Shown: positions 45,953 to 56,929, counted from the stretch's first letter. The stretch is 64,000 nt of DNA from Loripinus fragilis (GCA_964019695.1 OZ026515.1:73977644-74041643); one strand, 5' to 3'. Program-made: numbers and translations. The notes: generated by a model not told the origin, from the letters alone.

Positions 45953-46793
45953 AAAGTACATTGATAGGAATAGTTCTGTTATTTTATCAGTAAATCTAGT
46001 TAATACTGTCCCTCTTGAACAAAATCAAATGGACTCTGAAGATATGAGCTTTGTGAAATTTGATCCCGCGTCGTCAAAACTCAAGAACTCTGATATCTTA
46101 AAGGATCTTGACCGGAAATTGTCTCATCTTAGTTCAGACAAGAGACTTGAACTGAAGCGGTTAATTCTCGAATATGAACACTTTTTTCCTGATATTCCAT
46201 CCAAAACTGACAAAATCTATCATGATATTGAACTTGTTGATGGTTCAAAACCTGTGAAACAACATCCATACAGAATGAACCCTGTAAAACAACAAATTCT
46301 CAGAGATGAAGTTCAATATTTGCTGGATAATGACTTTATAGAACCTAGTCAAAGTGAATGGAGTTCTCCTTGTATTGTTGTACCAAAACCTGATGGGACA
46401 TTTCGCATGTGTACGGACTACCGTAAAGTAAATTCTGTCACCAAAACAGACACTTTTCCCATCCCACGAATCAATGACTGCATAGATAACATTGGGCAAG
46501 CCAAATATGTTACAAAATTCGACCTGCTTAAAGGATTTTGGCAAATACCTCTGACAGACAGAGCAAAGGAGATCTCAGCATTTGTTACTCCAAACGGATT
46601 GTATCAGTATAAAGTTATGCCATTTGGAATAAGGAACTCTCCAGCAACATTTCAACGCTTGGTTGACAGCTTGAAATTTAATCTGGTTGGCTGTATAGCC
46701 TATATCGACGACGCTATCATCTTCAGTGAAAATGGGAATGACACTTACAAACTATCAGAAATTTCTTTGACAGACTTAGTGAAGCTACACTAA
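45953..46793 (+). pseudogene. pol: Reverse transcriptase
   Basis: Fingers and palm are readable in order: KQHPYRMNPVK (about 46254-46286), WSSPCIVVPKPDGTFRMCTDYRKVN (about 46361-46435, shown in part), the A motif TKFDLLKGFWQIPL (catalytic Asp near 46519), MPFGIRNSPATFQRLVD (about 46618-46668), and AYIDD with the catalytic Asp pair at about 46698-46712. The frame, open from 45885, leaves register near 46745, shortly after the active site, and ends at 46793. The motifs are of Ty3/gypsy type, not copia type, which matters given the integrase-first order. Confidence 0.92.
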
Positions 46794-46831
46794 CAGTTAA
46801 CTTAACAAAGAGTGAATTTTGCCATGCAAAT

Positions 46832-47503
46832 TTGACATTCTTAGGTCATACGGTGGGACAAGGTCAGGTAAAACCTGTAGAAGCTAAAGTTGAGGCTATT
46901 GCAGATTTTCCCGTACCTTCTGGCAAAAGACAATTGATGCGCTTTCTCGGTATGGCTGGATATTACAGGAAATTCTGTAATATATTCTCTGTCATAGCAG
47001 AGCCTTTGATAAACTTACTTGGCAAAATGGTCAAGTTTATTTGGACTGATAATTGTCAGAAGTCTTTTGATAAGCTTAAAGCCATACTTAAAAGTGCTCC
47101 AGTTCTCTTAGCACCAAGCTTTGACAAAGAATTTAAGTTGGCCATAGATGCCAGTGATGTTGGTGCAGGCAGTGTATTGTTACAGGAAGATGACAATGGT
47201 GTTGATCATCCTGTTTGTTACTATTCTAAAAAGTTTAACAAACATCAGAGAAATTACTCTACTGTAAAGAAAGAATGCTTATCTCTCATCCTTGCACTTC
47301 AGCACTTCGATGTTTACCTAGCCTCTTCAGTTGCACCTATTGTCATATTCACTGATCAAAATCCACTGACTTTCATTCATAAAATGAAAAACAAGAACCA
47401 GCGTTTACTCAGATGGAGTCTCATGTTGCAAGAGCACAATCTAGATATCAGGCATATTAAAGAAAAAGATAATATCATCCCAGATGCACTCTCTAGGGCT
47501 TAG
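46832..47503 (+). pseudogene. pol: Reverse transcriptase thumb/connection and RNase H
   Basis: TFLGHTVGQGQVKP and RFLGMAGYYRKF are the thumb-side gypsy motifs. RNase H follows with LAIDASDVGAGSVLLQ (first Asp), YSTVKKECLSLI (Glu), IVFTDQNPLTF (Asp) and IIPDALSRA (last Asp). It would remove the RNA strand during replication. The frame is open and ends at TAG 47501-47503, the end of coding sequence in the element. Confidence 0.92.
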
Positions 47504-47636
47504 ATGCCTCAGTATTATTGATATTAAGCTTTTTACTATTGCTCTTTATTGATCTGATGTGATTTTACATTATTGTTTGTTATATAATTGTTCATTATTG
47601 CAAAAGAAAGCTTTACTTCATAAAACTTTCTTTTCT

Positions 47637-47650
47637 TTGAGGAGGGGAAG
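47637..47650 (+). other. Polypurine tract
   Basis: TGAGGAGGGGAAG lies directly before the 3' LTR. Confidence 0.75.
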
Positions 47651-48400
47651 TATAACATGTATGGTATTTATCTGTTTCATATTTTGTTTACTTAGTTTCT
47701 GATTGACCCAGATATTGGAGATATTGATGGTAAATAAGTTGTTGTAAACAAAGTATTTATTGGGTTATAAGATTTTTCTAGAATGATGACTTATCATCTA
47801 GAAGTTACCAGAAAAGCCTAGAACCCTCTAGAATTTTCTTTTCCATGCCAATAGAAGCTTTGAGTAGGTTCTGGAATTCAGTGGAATCATTGAGTAATCT
47901 CTGGAACTTTCCAGAATGAATAAATATAGCATATGATATCATAGTTCTTTCCTGATTAATCCAGAACTTTCTTAAAGGGTATATATAAGAGTTAATATTC
48001 TTAAGGGCATCTTTGAAATAACTTCACCATTTAAAAGTCTAAACCTTTTGTACTGGAATTCTATAGTTGAATACTGTGTTTAATTTATTCATTCTGGATT
48101 ACTTTTGATTATTCAGTTTTGGATTCAGACTTAGTTTTCATTTGGATTTAACTTCAAAATCTGGGGATCAGAAACTGCTGAAAGACTTGAGTTGATAAAT
48201 ATTCTGAGGGACAGTTTGGACATACAAGGTATTGTAAATTAGACTTTCTTTGATTGTATAACTATTTTCCATTGCTTATTGTAAATGATATTTTTGTTTT
48301 TAATAAATTTTGTTAAATTTTAAAAGTGCTTTTTGCTGACTTTCTAAATAGCAAATTTTGGTTTCCTAAATTTGTTTCTAGGTATGCCTGGCACGTAACA
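47651..48400 (+). repeat. 3' LTR of the Gmr1-type element
   Basis: It starts TATAACATGTATGG (first G of TG mutated to A) and ends GCACGTAACA. It aligns with the 5' LTR across all 750 bp, with about a dozen to fifteen substitutions and no visible net length change. Confidence 0.93.
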
Positions 48401-48640
48401 ATAGTAATGCATTTCTACCTTGAGTATATCACGTTTGGGGTACAGGCTTGATATATTAAGGTGCACGATATTTAAGTGGTCCCTATTATTATATACAATA
48501 TCACATTTTCTATAAATATAGAGGTTTGTGGTCAATTTATTTATGAATTTTGTTATTTCCATTCTCTTGAAATTAGCATTCACTGTGTTTAAGGATGTAT
48601 TTTGTGATGTCGATTGTGTTAAATGTAAAAAAGTGTATGG
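48401..48640 (-). pseudogene. Non-LTR retrotransposon, 5' part of the endonuclease (other side of the gypsy insertion)
   Basis: The minus strand reads LNIVHLNISSLYPKRDILKV and EMHYY up to the insertion point. Across the gypsy element the text resumes at 41767 with YDIVVLTETWW. The family endonuclease starts with a motif like N(I/V)xSL and continues to LTETW, so the two halves fit with a 4-bp overlap. The 5' end of the element lies upstream of about 48640 and is not defined. Confidence 0.85.
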
Positions 48641-49570
48641 TATTATGCTTCATTTCAGTCAAGTGACACATTAAAGTCCTCAAAGCGAATCTTAAGGCAA
48701 AAATAATGAATGCTTATTTTCAACACCTTCTATATTATAAATCTGAATGAATTTACTTAAAACATTAGCAGTGATGATTGTTAGATACAACATTTTAATC
48801 CCCTTCCTAAAAACTGGTCAGAAACTTTACTGGTAATTATAGACGGTTGCCTAGCAACAGACAAAATGGACTAATTTACCATGGCAACTAGACTTTCAAT
48901 ACTTGATTACTGTTATGATATTACCTGAATGACATTTTGATGTATCCATATACATGGATTTATTGAAATTTCTTCCAATACCAAAGTGTATTACAAAAAA
49001 TATCATTTTATATTTTAAAAATCCAAACAAGGGATAAACAGTTAAGTAAGTTTCAAAACTTCCACAGTAGCATTTGGATGCACAATATAAACTTTTCAAA
49101 AATATTTTACTTAAATAGTATGCATAACTGAATGTCTATAGTATAGTTTGTAGTTCACCTCTAAAAAGTCATACCTGGCTCTGGAACAGTCGAATTTTTG
49201 GGAGTTGGACTCATGAGAGGTTTAATTACATTTTCTTTTATGAATTATGCAGTTTTGTAAGCTCGAGGTCTTTAATTTGGCAAACTTGTATATTTTACAT
49301 TTATTAACAAAACATTTTGCAAGGTAGCAAAACTGTTTAAAGATGTTAAAACATAGAAACAACTCCATCAAAATCAAATGCAAACCTAAAAGTGAATAAA
49401 ATAGTCAAAAAGTGACAAAACAACTGAAAATGAAAGAAACGGTAGCAAAAATGAACGAAAAAAATGAAAATAGGAAAAAGAAAGAGAATAGGAAAAGAAA
49501 AAGACAAAGACAAAAAGATAGATAAAAACACAATTAAAACCTATGGTTGGGATATATAATACAGCTGAAA
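48641..49570. other. Unassigned region
   Basis: Phrases like GGTTGCCTAGCAACAG near 48844 and an A-rich run of GAAAAAG-type words at 49380-49515 are present. Nothing conserved was identified. Confidence 0.4.
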
Positions 49571-49574
49571 CTGG

Positions 49575-49855
49575 CGAAATGAAACTTGTTGAAGCCCTCC
49601 AGTAAAATATTTTTACTGACCGTTCGAAGGCGGTACTTCTTTTGTGGATCATTTGTGTTATTTATGTCTCGTGTTTGTCATGCTGTCGCGTATGTTCATT
49701 GCTGCATTGTGGTCACCTGCTGGGAAAGGGCTGACCTCATGGCCCTTGTTTGTGATGCTTTAGTTTTTGTCACTTTCCCTTGTGGTATCCTGGGTCAGGT
49801 GTAGTACCTGATTGTGTCAATTCCTGATCTTTGCCGCCTTTCTTATTGTTGCAGC
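49575..49855 (+). repeat. Dispersed repeat family, plus copy
   Basis: AAGCCCTCCAGTAAAATATT, GACCGTTCGAAGGCGGTACT, GCTGGGAAAGGGCTGACCTC and TGGTATCCTGGGTCAGGTGT match 30680-30850 and 54720-54960 in order. Confidence 0.8.
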
Positions 49856-50790
49856 TTACGACATCAGTAGTACATAAGTTAGGTATACCCATTATACCTT
49901 TCATTTCTGTTTTCTGTTCCTGAAATCTTCCATCACCACTCATGGAGGATTGCCAAGAATTAGTTGTATTTTTGTAAAAATAGACTTCAATCAATTTATA
50001 AGAGTAAAGTTAGCTGTGTTTGTAACCTAAAAACACACACATTCTTTTCAGTGATTTGTAGTGTAAGTTTCTTTATTCGTGCCATTTGCATTGTTTACGT
50101 CTGTTACTAGCAGCGTAATCACCTCGTTAGAAATTGTTAGTTATATTGTTTCTGAACCATGTTTATTATACAAGTCATTTGGATATAGTTTCTTATCCTC
50201 TTGTAGCCTTGTGTGGGATGATTGTCACGCTGTTGGACTCCTCTGTTTCTTTGTTTCTTTTTTGTTGATGGGGTGCCTATGTTTGTTTTTGCCACATGTA
50301 TTAACTAATAAGTATATTATATCAATTTTTGTTTATTAAGTGTTGCAAGCATATTTGCCTATCGGCTATTGACAAAATAATTGTCAGATTCCTTTTGGTC
50401 ATGAAGATTACTTAACAAATCGAAACGAACAAACACATACTTTGAATAGCATAGACAGTCTGTGTTTTTAAGCTAGATTTTAAACATCAGGCAACCCCTC
50501 TCCTCATAACATACAATAATATATATGGGGCAGAATAGGTACCATTTACAATCCCATTTGCTATGATAACATGTTTAACAACGCGTTTAAATCATTATTA
50601 CGAATTTTAAAGGAAAACGGCTCCCATACAAATGTTGCATCTACGTCAATTCGCAATTCGTAACGAATTGTAATACAGTGGTTTTGTACTACCGAATGTT
50701 CAAATATTCTCCGTGCAAAAAATCAGCTTTGCTACTTTTGGGGTAAGCATCGATGACTTTTTACGAGATACGCTGGTCTGGGCTACAGCC
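49856..50790. other. Unassigned region
   Basis: No recognised repeat or gene. The frame at 50079-50339 (plus) is hydrophobic and Cys-rich but has no motif I know. Confidence 0.35.
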
Positions 50791-50794
50791 TATC

Positions 50795-51202
50795 TGCCTT
50801 GTTTTAATAACTTAGAAGTTAGAAATTGGTTTCTATTGTTGAAGTCACCAAAATAAGAACATACTCTCGCAAAACAAGTAAGTTACGAAACGTATACACT
50901 ATTGGAAGGTGAACGCCGAACATCTCCATCAGGAAATGTGAAATAACATATTTCAACATTAAAATGATCCCGTTTATCATACGTTTTAGATGAACCTATG
51001 CCACTCGTTATTGAAAGTCAAAGTCCAAAAAGGGGACTTCAGTATCTGAGGAATTTGCCTTAATTAACTCAAGTTCAGTGGGATATACTATTTGTTCGAA
51101 ATAAGGATTATCAATGTTAAGCAAGTCATCTAGATATCTTAAGGTAGAGTTAATTGCTTCAACAACATCAGCTTGGTTATTGTCAGAAAGAGACAACATG
51201 AA
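50795..51202 (-). pseudogene. Second Penelope-like reverse transcriptase, C-terminal fragment
   Basis: The minus strand reads NSTLRYLDDLLNIDNPYFEQ (the xxDD catalytic box, YLDD, near 51125-51136), then IYPTELELIKANSSDTEVPFLD. After a shift at about 51007 it goes on with YDKRDHFNVEI and FARVCSYFGDFNNRNQFLT. The motifs belong to a Penelope-like family different from that at 32-37 kb. Together with the fragment at 53640-54031 it forms one minus-strand element interrupted by other repeats. Confidence 0.7.
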
Positions 51203-51214
51203 GTCACTCTAATA

Positions 51215-51495
51215 ACACGCCCAGATATCTCAGTCGGTAACTTGTTTTGCTCTGACTAGCTGGACACCTGATATCGATCAGTGAAACAATTATCAAAATA
51301 GTTCCTGCAGTGGTATGTATCAATGGTTTGACTGTCACCTTCCGGGTTGCGGTGGTTTCACAGGGTATATCACGGCCAAACTCTGGGAACTGCACTTACT
51401 TTCTCCCACCACTAGACAGTCAGCGTCTTAGAAGCAGAATTGCTTAAGTCTGACGTCTATCTCCAGTAAGTTAAAAAAAAAACCAAAAAAAACCC
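51215..51495 (+). mobile_element. tRNA-derived SINE with A-rich tail
   Basis: The head GCCCAGATATCTCAGTCGGT has an A-box-like stretch. The B box is decayed. The body contains CCGGGTTGCGGTGGTTTCAC and TTACTTTCTCCCACCACTAG, phrases I recognise from bivalve SINEs. The end is CTATCTCCAGTAAGTT followed by an A-rich run to about 51495. It lies directly beside the Penelope fragment and probably inserted in that element. Confidence 0.65.
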
Positions 51496-51559
51496 CAACA
51501 AATCTGTAGCAACCCTAACAAGAATTATTTCTAACATTATATTAACCAGGTACTAATTA

Positions 51560-52170
51560 TGCACTTATTCTATATTGTTTAGTATAGAATTAGGGTATAG
51601 AAATTATAAACCATTTAATGCTATAATAGAACTGTACTTGTTTGCTCCTATATGATTAGTATAGCATTGGACTTCGTTTATATAAGCAATACAGAATAAG
51701 TCTAGATTTGACTTTGTTTAGGACAAAAGTATATAGTTGATACAGAGTTTACTGAAGAAATTTAGCTATAGGTCAAGTATAGCATTAGTTTAGAATTAAA
51801 AGTCTCCTGGTTCCATTCTATTAGGAAGCTTTATGAAACTGGCTTTATGTTGGGAAACCAGATAAAATTGGAGAGGCCCTTTTGGATTTCAAGTTCTGAA
51901 GTGTTTGTGCTTTGAAATAATGAAACTCCGAATGAATATTTATCAAGACAACAAAATATATGCAATTTCAGCGTGAGTACATTTGTAGATTAACTTAAGC
52001 TTGCATTTCAATACTTTTCTGATATTAGACCAGACATAAAAACTTTTTTTAAATGTGTAGAAGTACACATATGCATGATTTTAGTCCCGTTTTTGAGCTC
52101 GTGTATTAGTATAGAATTAGAACATTGCTAAGAGTATAGAATAAGTACAGTGTTGGAATACAGAATTACA
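51560..52170. repeat. AT-rich array of TATAGAATTAGTAC-type words, left block
   Basis: Variants of AGTATAGAATTAG and GTACTAATTATGTAC occur many times without strict period. The same words resume at 53223-53440, so a longer array was split by the element at 52180-53222. Confidence 0.55.
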
Positions 52171-52179
52171 AGAACAAGA

Positions 52180-53222
52180 AGTGAGCAAAGCTCACATACC
52201 CCGACGGTAGCCATCAGAGGTTGTAACACTATCAGAGAAAAGACAGAATTATTAAAGATTTCATAATCCTTAATCAAGTAGATTCTGAGAAAACTGATGA
52301 AAAATGTCCCTATGTGTTATACAGGAGTGACAGAGGGAAAAATTGAAAATTTGAAAAAAAGAAGGTAAAATGAGGATTAGCATCTTAATTTTCATATGCA
52401 CAATACACTATGCCTATATTAAGGTGTACACAAAATTTCATAATCTTAAATCAAGTAGTTGCTGAGAAAACTGACGAAAAATGTCCCATATATGTTATAA
52501 AGGAGTGCTAGATGGAAAAATTGAAAAAGAAGGCAAATTAGCTTTAGCATCTTTATTTTCATTTACACAATACACTTAGCGTAACTGAAGGTGTACACAA
52601 AATTTGAAAACACTGGCTTTGATAGGAGCCGAGAAATCTGTGAAAGAAATTTCCATTGGAGAGAAAGAAAAATGAAGGGACTGATATGCTATATGTGGTT
52701 TTTTTTATTACACAACACAACTCATCACTATCAAGCATTGTACCAAATTTCAGAATCCTTAGTCAAGTAGTTGCTGAGAAATCTTTGACAGAAAAAATGT
52801 CCATATGTATTATTAAGAGTGACAGAAGGAAAAAATGAAAAATTGAAAAAAAGGCAAAATGAGGATTTGCATCTTGATGTTCATTTACACAATACACTTG
52901 GCCTACCTGAAGCTGTACACAAAATTTGAAAACATTGGCTCCAAAAGGAGCTGAGAAATCTGTGACAGAAATTTCCATTGGAGAGAAAGAAAAATGAACA
53001 ATAAAGGGACTGATAAGCAATATGTGGCTGTTTTTTTGTTACACAATACAACTCACCACTATCAAGCTTTGTACCACATTTCAGAATCATAAGTCGAGTA
53101 GTTGCTGAGAAATCTTTGACAGAAAAAAGTTTACAGACAGACAGACAAACCAACAAATACACAGACAAACATAATTACAGAAAAGGCAAAAACTATATAC
53201 CCTCTATATACTTCGTACTGGG
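52180..53222 (+). repeat. Bivalve dispersed repeat with internal tandem units
   Basis: It opens GTGAGCAAAGCTCACATACC and ends TACTTCGTACTGGGGTATAA, terminal phrases I associate with a common mollusc repeat. Inside, the phrase TCAAGTAGTTGCTGAGAAA recurs near 52275, 52450, 52760 and 53095. Between these lie GTGTACACAAAATTTGAAAA and GGCAAAATGAGGATTTGCAT. A GACAGACAGAC run is near 53135. Confidence 0.65.
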
Positions 53223-53440
53223 GTATAAATATAGAGTTGAAAGCAGAAAGTACATCGTTGAGTATAGAATTAACCTAGGATAGAGTATGTAATTAATATA
53301 GTACATAAGTAAAGAATTAGTACATCCTATATTCATGCGTATAGAATTAGCTCATTTGCATGTGATAGTCTATACTAATTAGGTACTAACTATGTACTCT
53401 ACAGAATTCATATAGATTATAGTATAGAATTCTCCAATTT
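53223..53440. repeat. AT-rich array of TATAGAATTAGTAC-type words, right block
   Basis: Continues the array of 51560-52170 (AGTACATAAGTAAAGAATTA, GTATAGAATTAGCTCATTTG). Confidence 0.5.
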
Positions 53441-53639
53441 TTTCTGTATGAGAAGAGGAGGACAAATAGTACCCATTAGAATACCTACAATTTGTCTATA
53501 CAATTTTGAGCCAAATCTTACAAATATGATGTACAAAAGATAAAGGATTACATCACACAAACTTTCTGACAGGATCACAGATTATATCTTTTAGGCTGTT
53601 CAGAAGTGAAAATACTTGTTTCCCGTCACAAGCCAAATA

Positions 53640-54031
53640 AAGTGATCACTCTCTGTTAAAAGTGTGTTCAATTAGTTCCGTTAGTTTGTCTTTGATTAGA
53701 TTATGAGGCAATGTAGTATAGAGAGAAATCATATGTAGACAAACTAGATGCTAGATAACCTTTAGCTTTTCACAATCTTTTATAACATGGTTTTAATCGT
53801 AGTAAGGCAAGAAGTTCAAATTATAGACAACTCAATACTAGAATTAGCATTAAAATGTGATTTATATGGTCTTTTAAGAAGTTTAGGTAGCCAGTATAAC
53901 GTAGGAAGCTTGCTATGATCCTCATCAACAAACACACCAAACTTATCAGCCATATGCAGTGTCACCAAACCACGTGGTGTGTGACGTAAATTTTTGGTAC
54001 CACCGGCAGCTAAATCATCAACAAGAAGCAT
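53640..54031 (-). pseudogene. Second Penelope-like reverse transcriptase, N-terminal fragment
   Basis: The minus strand reads KLPTLYWLPKLLKRPYKSHF then NANSS (about 53830-53895), the finger motif that precedes the palm in this family. Upstream is VDDLAAGGTKNLRHTP. It is oriented like 50795-51202 and lies 5' of it, as expected for one element. The sequence between (51215-53440) is made of later insertions and arrays. The part nearest the 5' end is duplicated in reverse to form the palindrome at 53949-54466. Confidence 0.65.
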
Positions 54032-54466
54032 CGCCTCGGAACTTCAATCAATCGTAAGTATTTTATTTTCCAGCCGATTTCAACGACATATAGCCTATTC
54101 TAAGGGGAAAAGTGAGTTCTTTACAACGGTGTTAATGGATTTGTCACCAGATTAATACTTTAGGCCTGAAAACGAGGCAAATGTCCAGAAAATGTGAAAA
54201 ACACCGTGCAACCACGGCAAGCCAGTCCCAAATATTTGCCTCGTTTTCAGGCCTAAAGTATTAATCTGGTGACAAATCCATTAACACCGTTGTAAAGAAC
54301 TCACTTTTCCCCTTAGAATAGGCTATATGTCGTTGAAATCGGCTGGAAAATAAAATACTTACGATTGATTGAAGTTCCGAGGCGATGCTTCTTGTTGATG
54401 ATTTAGCTGCCGGTGGTACCAAAAATTTACGTCACACACCACGTGGTTTGGTGACACTGATATGGC
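53949..54466. repeat. Large palindrome: 234-bp arms around a 51-bp spacer
   Basis: 53949-54182 is the near-perfect reverse complement of 54234-54466 (CATATGCAGTGTCACCAAAC against GTTTGGTGACACTGATATG). The arms include the Penelope-like 5' coding piece. Penelope elements often insert with an inverted partial copy at the 5' end, which would explain it. An assembly artefact at a hairpin is the other possibility. Confidence 0.92.
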
Positions 54467-54639
54467 ACAGATGCTTATCAACGTCAAGCAAATTATGCCC
54501 ATAGGCATTATCAGTGCTAAGTTCTTGCTTTAGGGTATTAATGTAGTGCATTTTCAAACGACCACAGTTTTATGTACTGTTGAGTCCTTATCTTTGTTTA
54601 TCTTGATTTATATGTTCTAGGAGATGATGCATCGATAAG

Positions 54640-54990
54640 TTAGGGGTCTTTCATGCAAACCAAACATCTATGTGTCTTGATCCACATCAGAATTAAGGTT
54701 GAGGCTGGTACCGTTAAACATGTCTAAGCCCCCAGTAATATTTTTACTGACCGTTCCAAGGCGGTGCTTCTTTAGAGAATCCTTCTTGTTATTTATGTTT
54801 CATATTCGTCTTTGTTATGTTGTCTTTTCTGTTCCTTGCAGCCTTGTGATCCTCTGCTGGGAAAGGGCTGACCCCTGGGCTCTCTTGTGTGTTGTGTTTT
54901 CTTGTGTTTTTGTGACTTTCCCATATGGTGTCCTGGGTCAGGTGTAGTACTTGATTGTATCAATTCCCGATCTTTGCCTTCCTCTGTACT
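54640..54990 (+). repeat. Dispersed repeat family, plus copy
   Basis: ACATCTATGTGTCTTGATCC, TTACTGACCGTTCCAAGGCG, GCTGGGAAAGGGCTGACCCC and TGGGTCAGGTGTAGTACTTG. It is the most complete plus-strand copy in the window. Confidence 0.8.
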
Positions 54991-55737
54991 TTCATGTGGC
55001 ACATGTAGTGGTGTGGACGTAAATGTTACGTGTATATTTACAAGAGTTGGAATAGGTATATAGCCAAACAATAAATACATTCGAGAACCTTAGCTATAAT
55101 GCCTTGAAGATATATTGAAACGGTTGCAATACACAGTGAAGCGGGAAAGAACATCTTCGTAGTAAATAGAGATATATAAGTTTCTAGAACATACATACCT
55201 GTGCATGAAAGTGGGATGCCGAATTGGGGAAAGGAATGGATGGTCTTTGTTCTATACCTGAAAACATATATAACTTGTTTAACTCGCAAAGAGGATTCCT
55301 AACTTCTTCGAGGCACCATAGAGAAAAGGACCTCGGACAGTTTCCTATTCAATCTGCCCAAAATTTGACAGCCTGTGGCTAGCATAATGCATAACTGACA
55401 ACTATAGTTTTGTGCTTAAATGAAACCCTTACATTTAGTGCATCTAACAAAATAAAAATATTTTGAAAATATTGCATAATTATGCCAAGACTTTAGGGTT
55501 TAGGGGGTGGGGGTATTTTTTGTGACCAAATTTTATTTCACAGAAAGTCAAAGTTTCGTCGAGTTTTCATCTAAATACATGTTAATGTAATGTTTGCGGC
55601 ATTAAACTTGAGACGAAAGTGATGCGTTTGCATAAAGTTCGGATTGAGAAGATTTCATTGTTTCGTCTAAAGAAGTGTGCTGTCAATTACTTTTGACTAT
55701 TACCTGTAATGTTTCGAGTTCAACCAGTTCGACTTGT
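54991..55737. other. Unassigned region
   Basis: A G-rich run (GGGGGTGGGGGTA) lies at 55503-55515. No gene or repeat recognised. Confidence 0.4.
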
Positions 55738-56275
55738 GCACTGAGGTGTACTATATCCACAGTATCGATTCACTGTGCGCCTGAAATGAGTGAAATCGAC
55801 TGTATCGGTAGAATCGAGAGTTTTGGCCTAAATTTGTGAGGGGGTTGTAAGTATTTTGGCATGTTTTCTTATAGTTAGATTTGGCCTTCCACCGTGGATC
55901 TCATTATATATCTTTGATATATGCATACATGTCATAATATCGTGCAAAAACAACGACAGTGTATCGTGGGAGCGCAAGAAACGCATTCTTTTAGAGGGAT
56001 AGTTGTCAAAAGAGCGAAAATTCACAGCTTTTTATCTTCCCGTTTCGAATTTAAACAACTTAGCTAAAATGATTTTCACCAGAAGTTCGAGAGGCTTATG
56101 ATCCTACAATACCAGAAATCTCAGACTGATCCGTTTTTTCGATTTTGAGATATTCAGCTATATATGACTGAACCCCCTTATAGCGGTGAATTAGAAACTG
56201 TATCGGTAGAATCGACGCACTGAACGAAGTAATATCGATTCTCATAAGAGGTACTGTGCCCAGTGAAAGGGAACA
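55738..56275. repeat. Possible short inverted-terminal element
   Basis: ACTGTATCGGTAGAATCGA occurs twice (about 55798 and 56198). The outer ends, CACTGAGGTGTAC... and ...GTACTGTGCCCAGTG, are partly inverted copies with shared TATCGATTC words. The match is too loose to define termini. Confidence 0.3.
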
Positions 56276-56454
56276 ATGAAGACAGTTTCGTCTATTCTGG
56301 GCCTATTTCAAGTGCAAGTAGGACTAAAATATACGTATTTTTTTGCGCATCAAACCTACAACCTTTGTGCGATAAAAAATATGATAAAAGCTTGTAAACA
56401 AATACACGCTTTGCACATTCTTAAATTTTTTGGATGAAAATACTTGTTTGTACG

Positions 56455-56660
56455 CTTGATTTGATTCCTTACGTCCCAGTCAATATGTTTTCAGTTATGT
56501 CGGGATGGTTCTTCATGGGTTGAACCAGTAGTAAGCAAGTATCAATGTGTCTTGGTCAAACACATAACGCAGTGGCGCAGATGGGGGTATACCAGGGAGC
56601 TCCTTGGTATCAAGTCAAGCATTGTACGACAAAGCCACTGTGCACCCTCCATGAAATGCT
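56455..56660 (-). mobile_element. SINE-like element, tail related to 845-1112
   Basis: The reverse complement ends AACCATCCCGACATAACTGA, then TTGACTGGGACGTAAGG, the family tail. The upstream part (CCCCCATCTGCGCCACTGCG) has no clear pol III boxes. Confidence 0.4.
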
Positions 56661-56929
56661 TTTGGCCGTTCTTCTCCTTCAGTTGATTTAAAAAGGTTGG
56701 CTGTCAGTAACTGGCAAAATATTAACAATTATGTACATGTAGCACGAAAGTGCCTTTGATCAGCTTGAATAGTAACAGTTTGGTAAGGATAATGAGCGGG
56801 CTCAATATGTGCTGCGTCTCATTTCTTCAGGGTTTGCAACCAGATCTTGCTAAAATCACCCTTGTTATTAACAGAGACTAGATAGAAGCTTAAAGCTTTT
56901 AGTGGGCCAAGTTCAGCTGCTTAGCTATA

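Larger units (their letters stand above)
41768..48400 (+). mobile_element. Ty3/gypsy LTR retrotransposon of the Gmr1 group (integrase before reverse transcriptase)
   Basis: Two 750-bp LTRs (about 2% different by eye), a primer-binding site and a polypurine tract bound gag, protease, integrase, reverse transcriptase and RNase H in that order. Ordinary Ty3/gypsy elements place integrase last. The integrase-first order with gypsy-type enzymes defines the Gmr1 group. The target duplication is GTAG on the left (41764-41767) and ATAG on the right (48401-48404). The insertion splits the endonuclease of a non-LTR element on the other strand. All long frames have shifts or stops, so this copy is probably inactive. 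There is no env: only 147 bp separate RNase H from the 3' LTR. Confidence 0.92.

Noticed and set aside
47504..47650. env gene after RNase H
   Set aside because: Only 147 bp without an open frame lie before the 3' LTR.
49346..49652. Phe/Leu/Ser-rich minus-strand frames resembling a membrane protein
   Set aside because: They translate an A/G-rich low-complexity tract on the plus strand.
55738..56275. MITE with TATCGATTC ends
   Set aside because: The inverted match is loose and no target duplication could be assigned; kept only as a low-confidence repeat.
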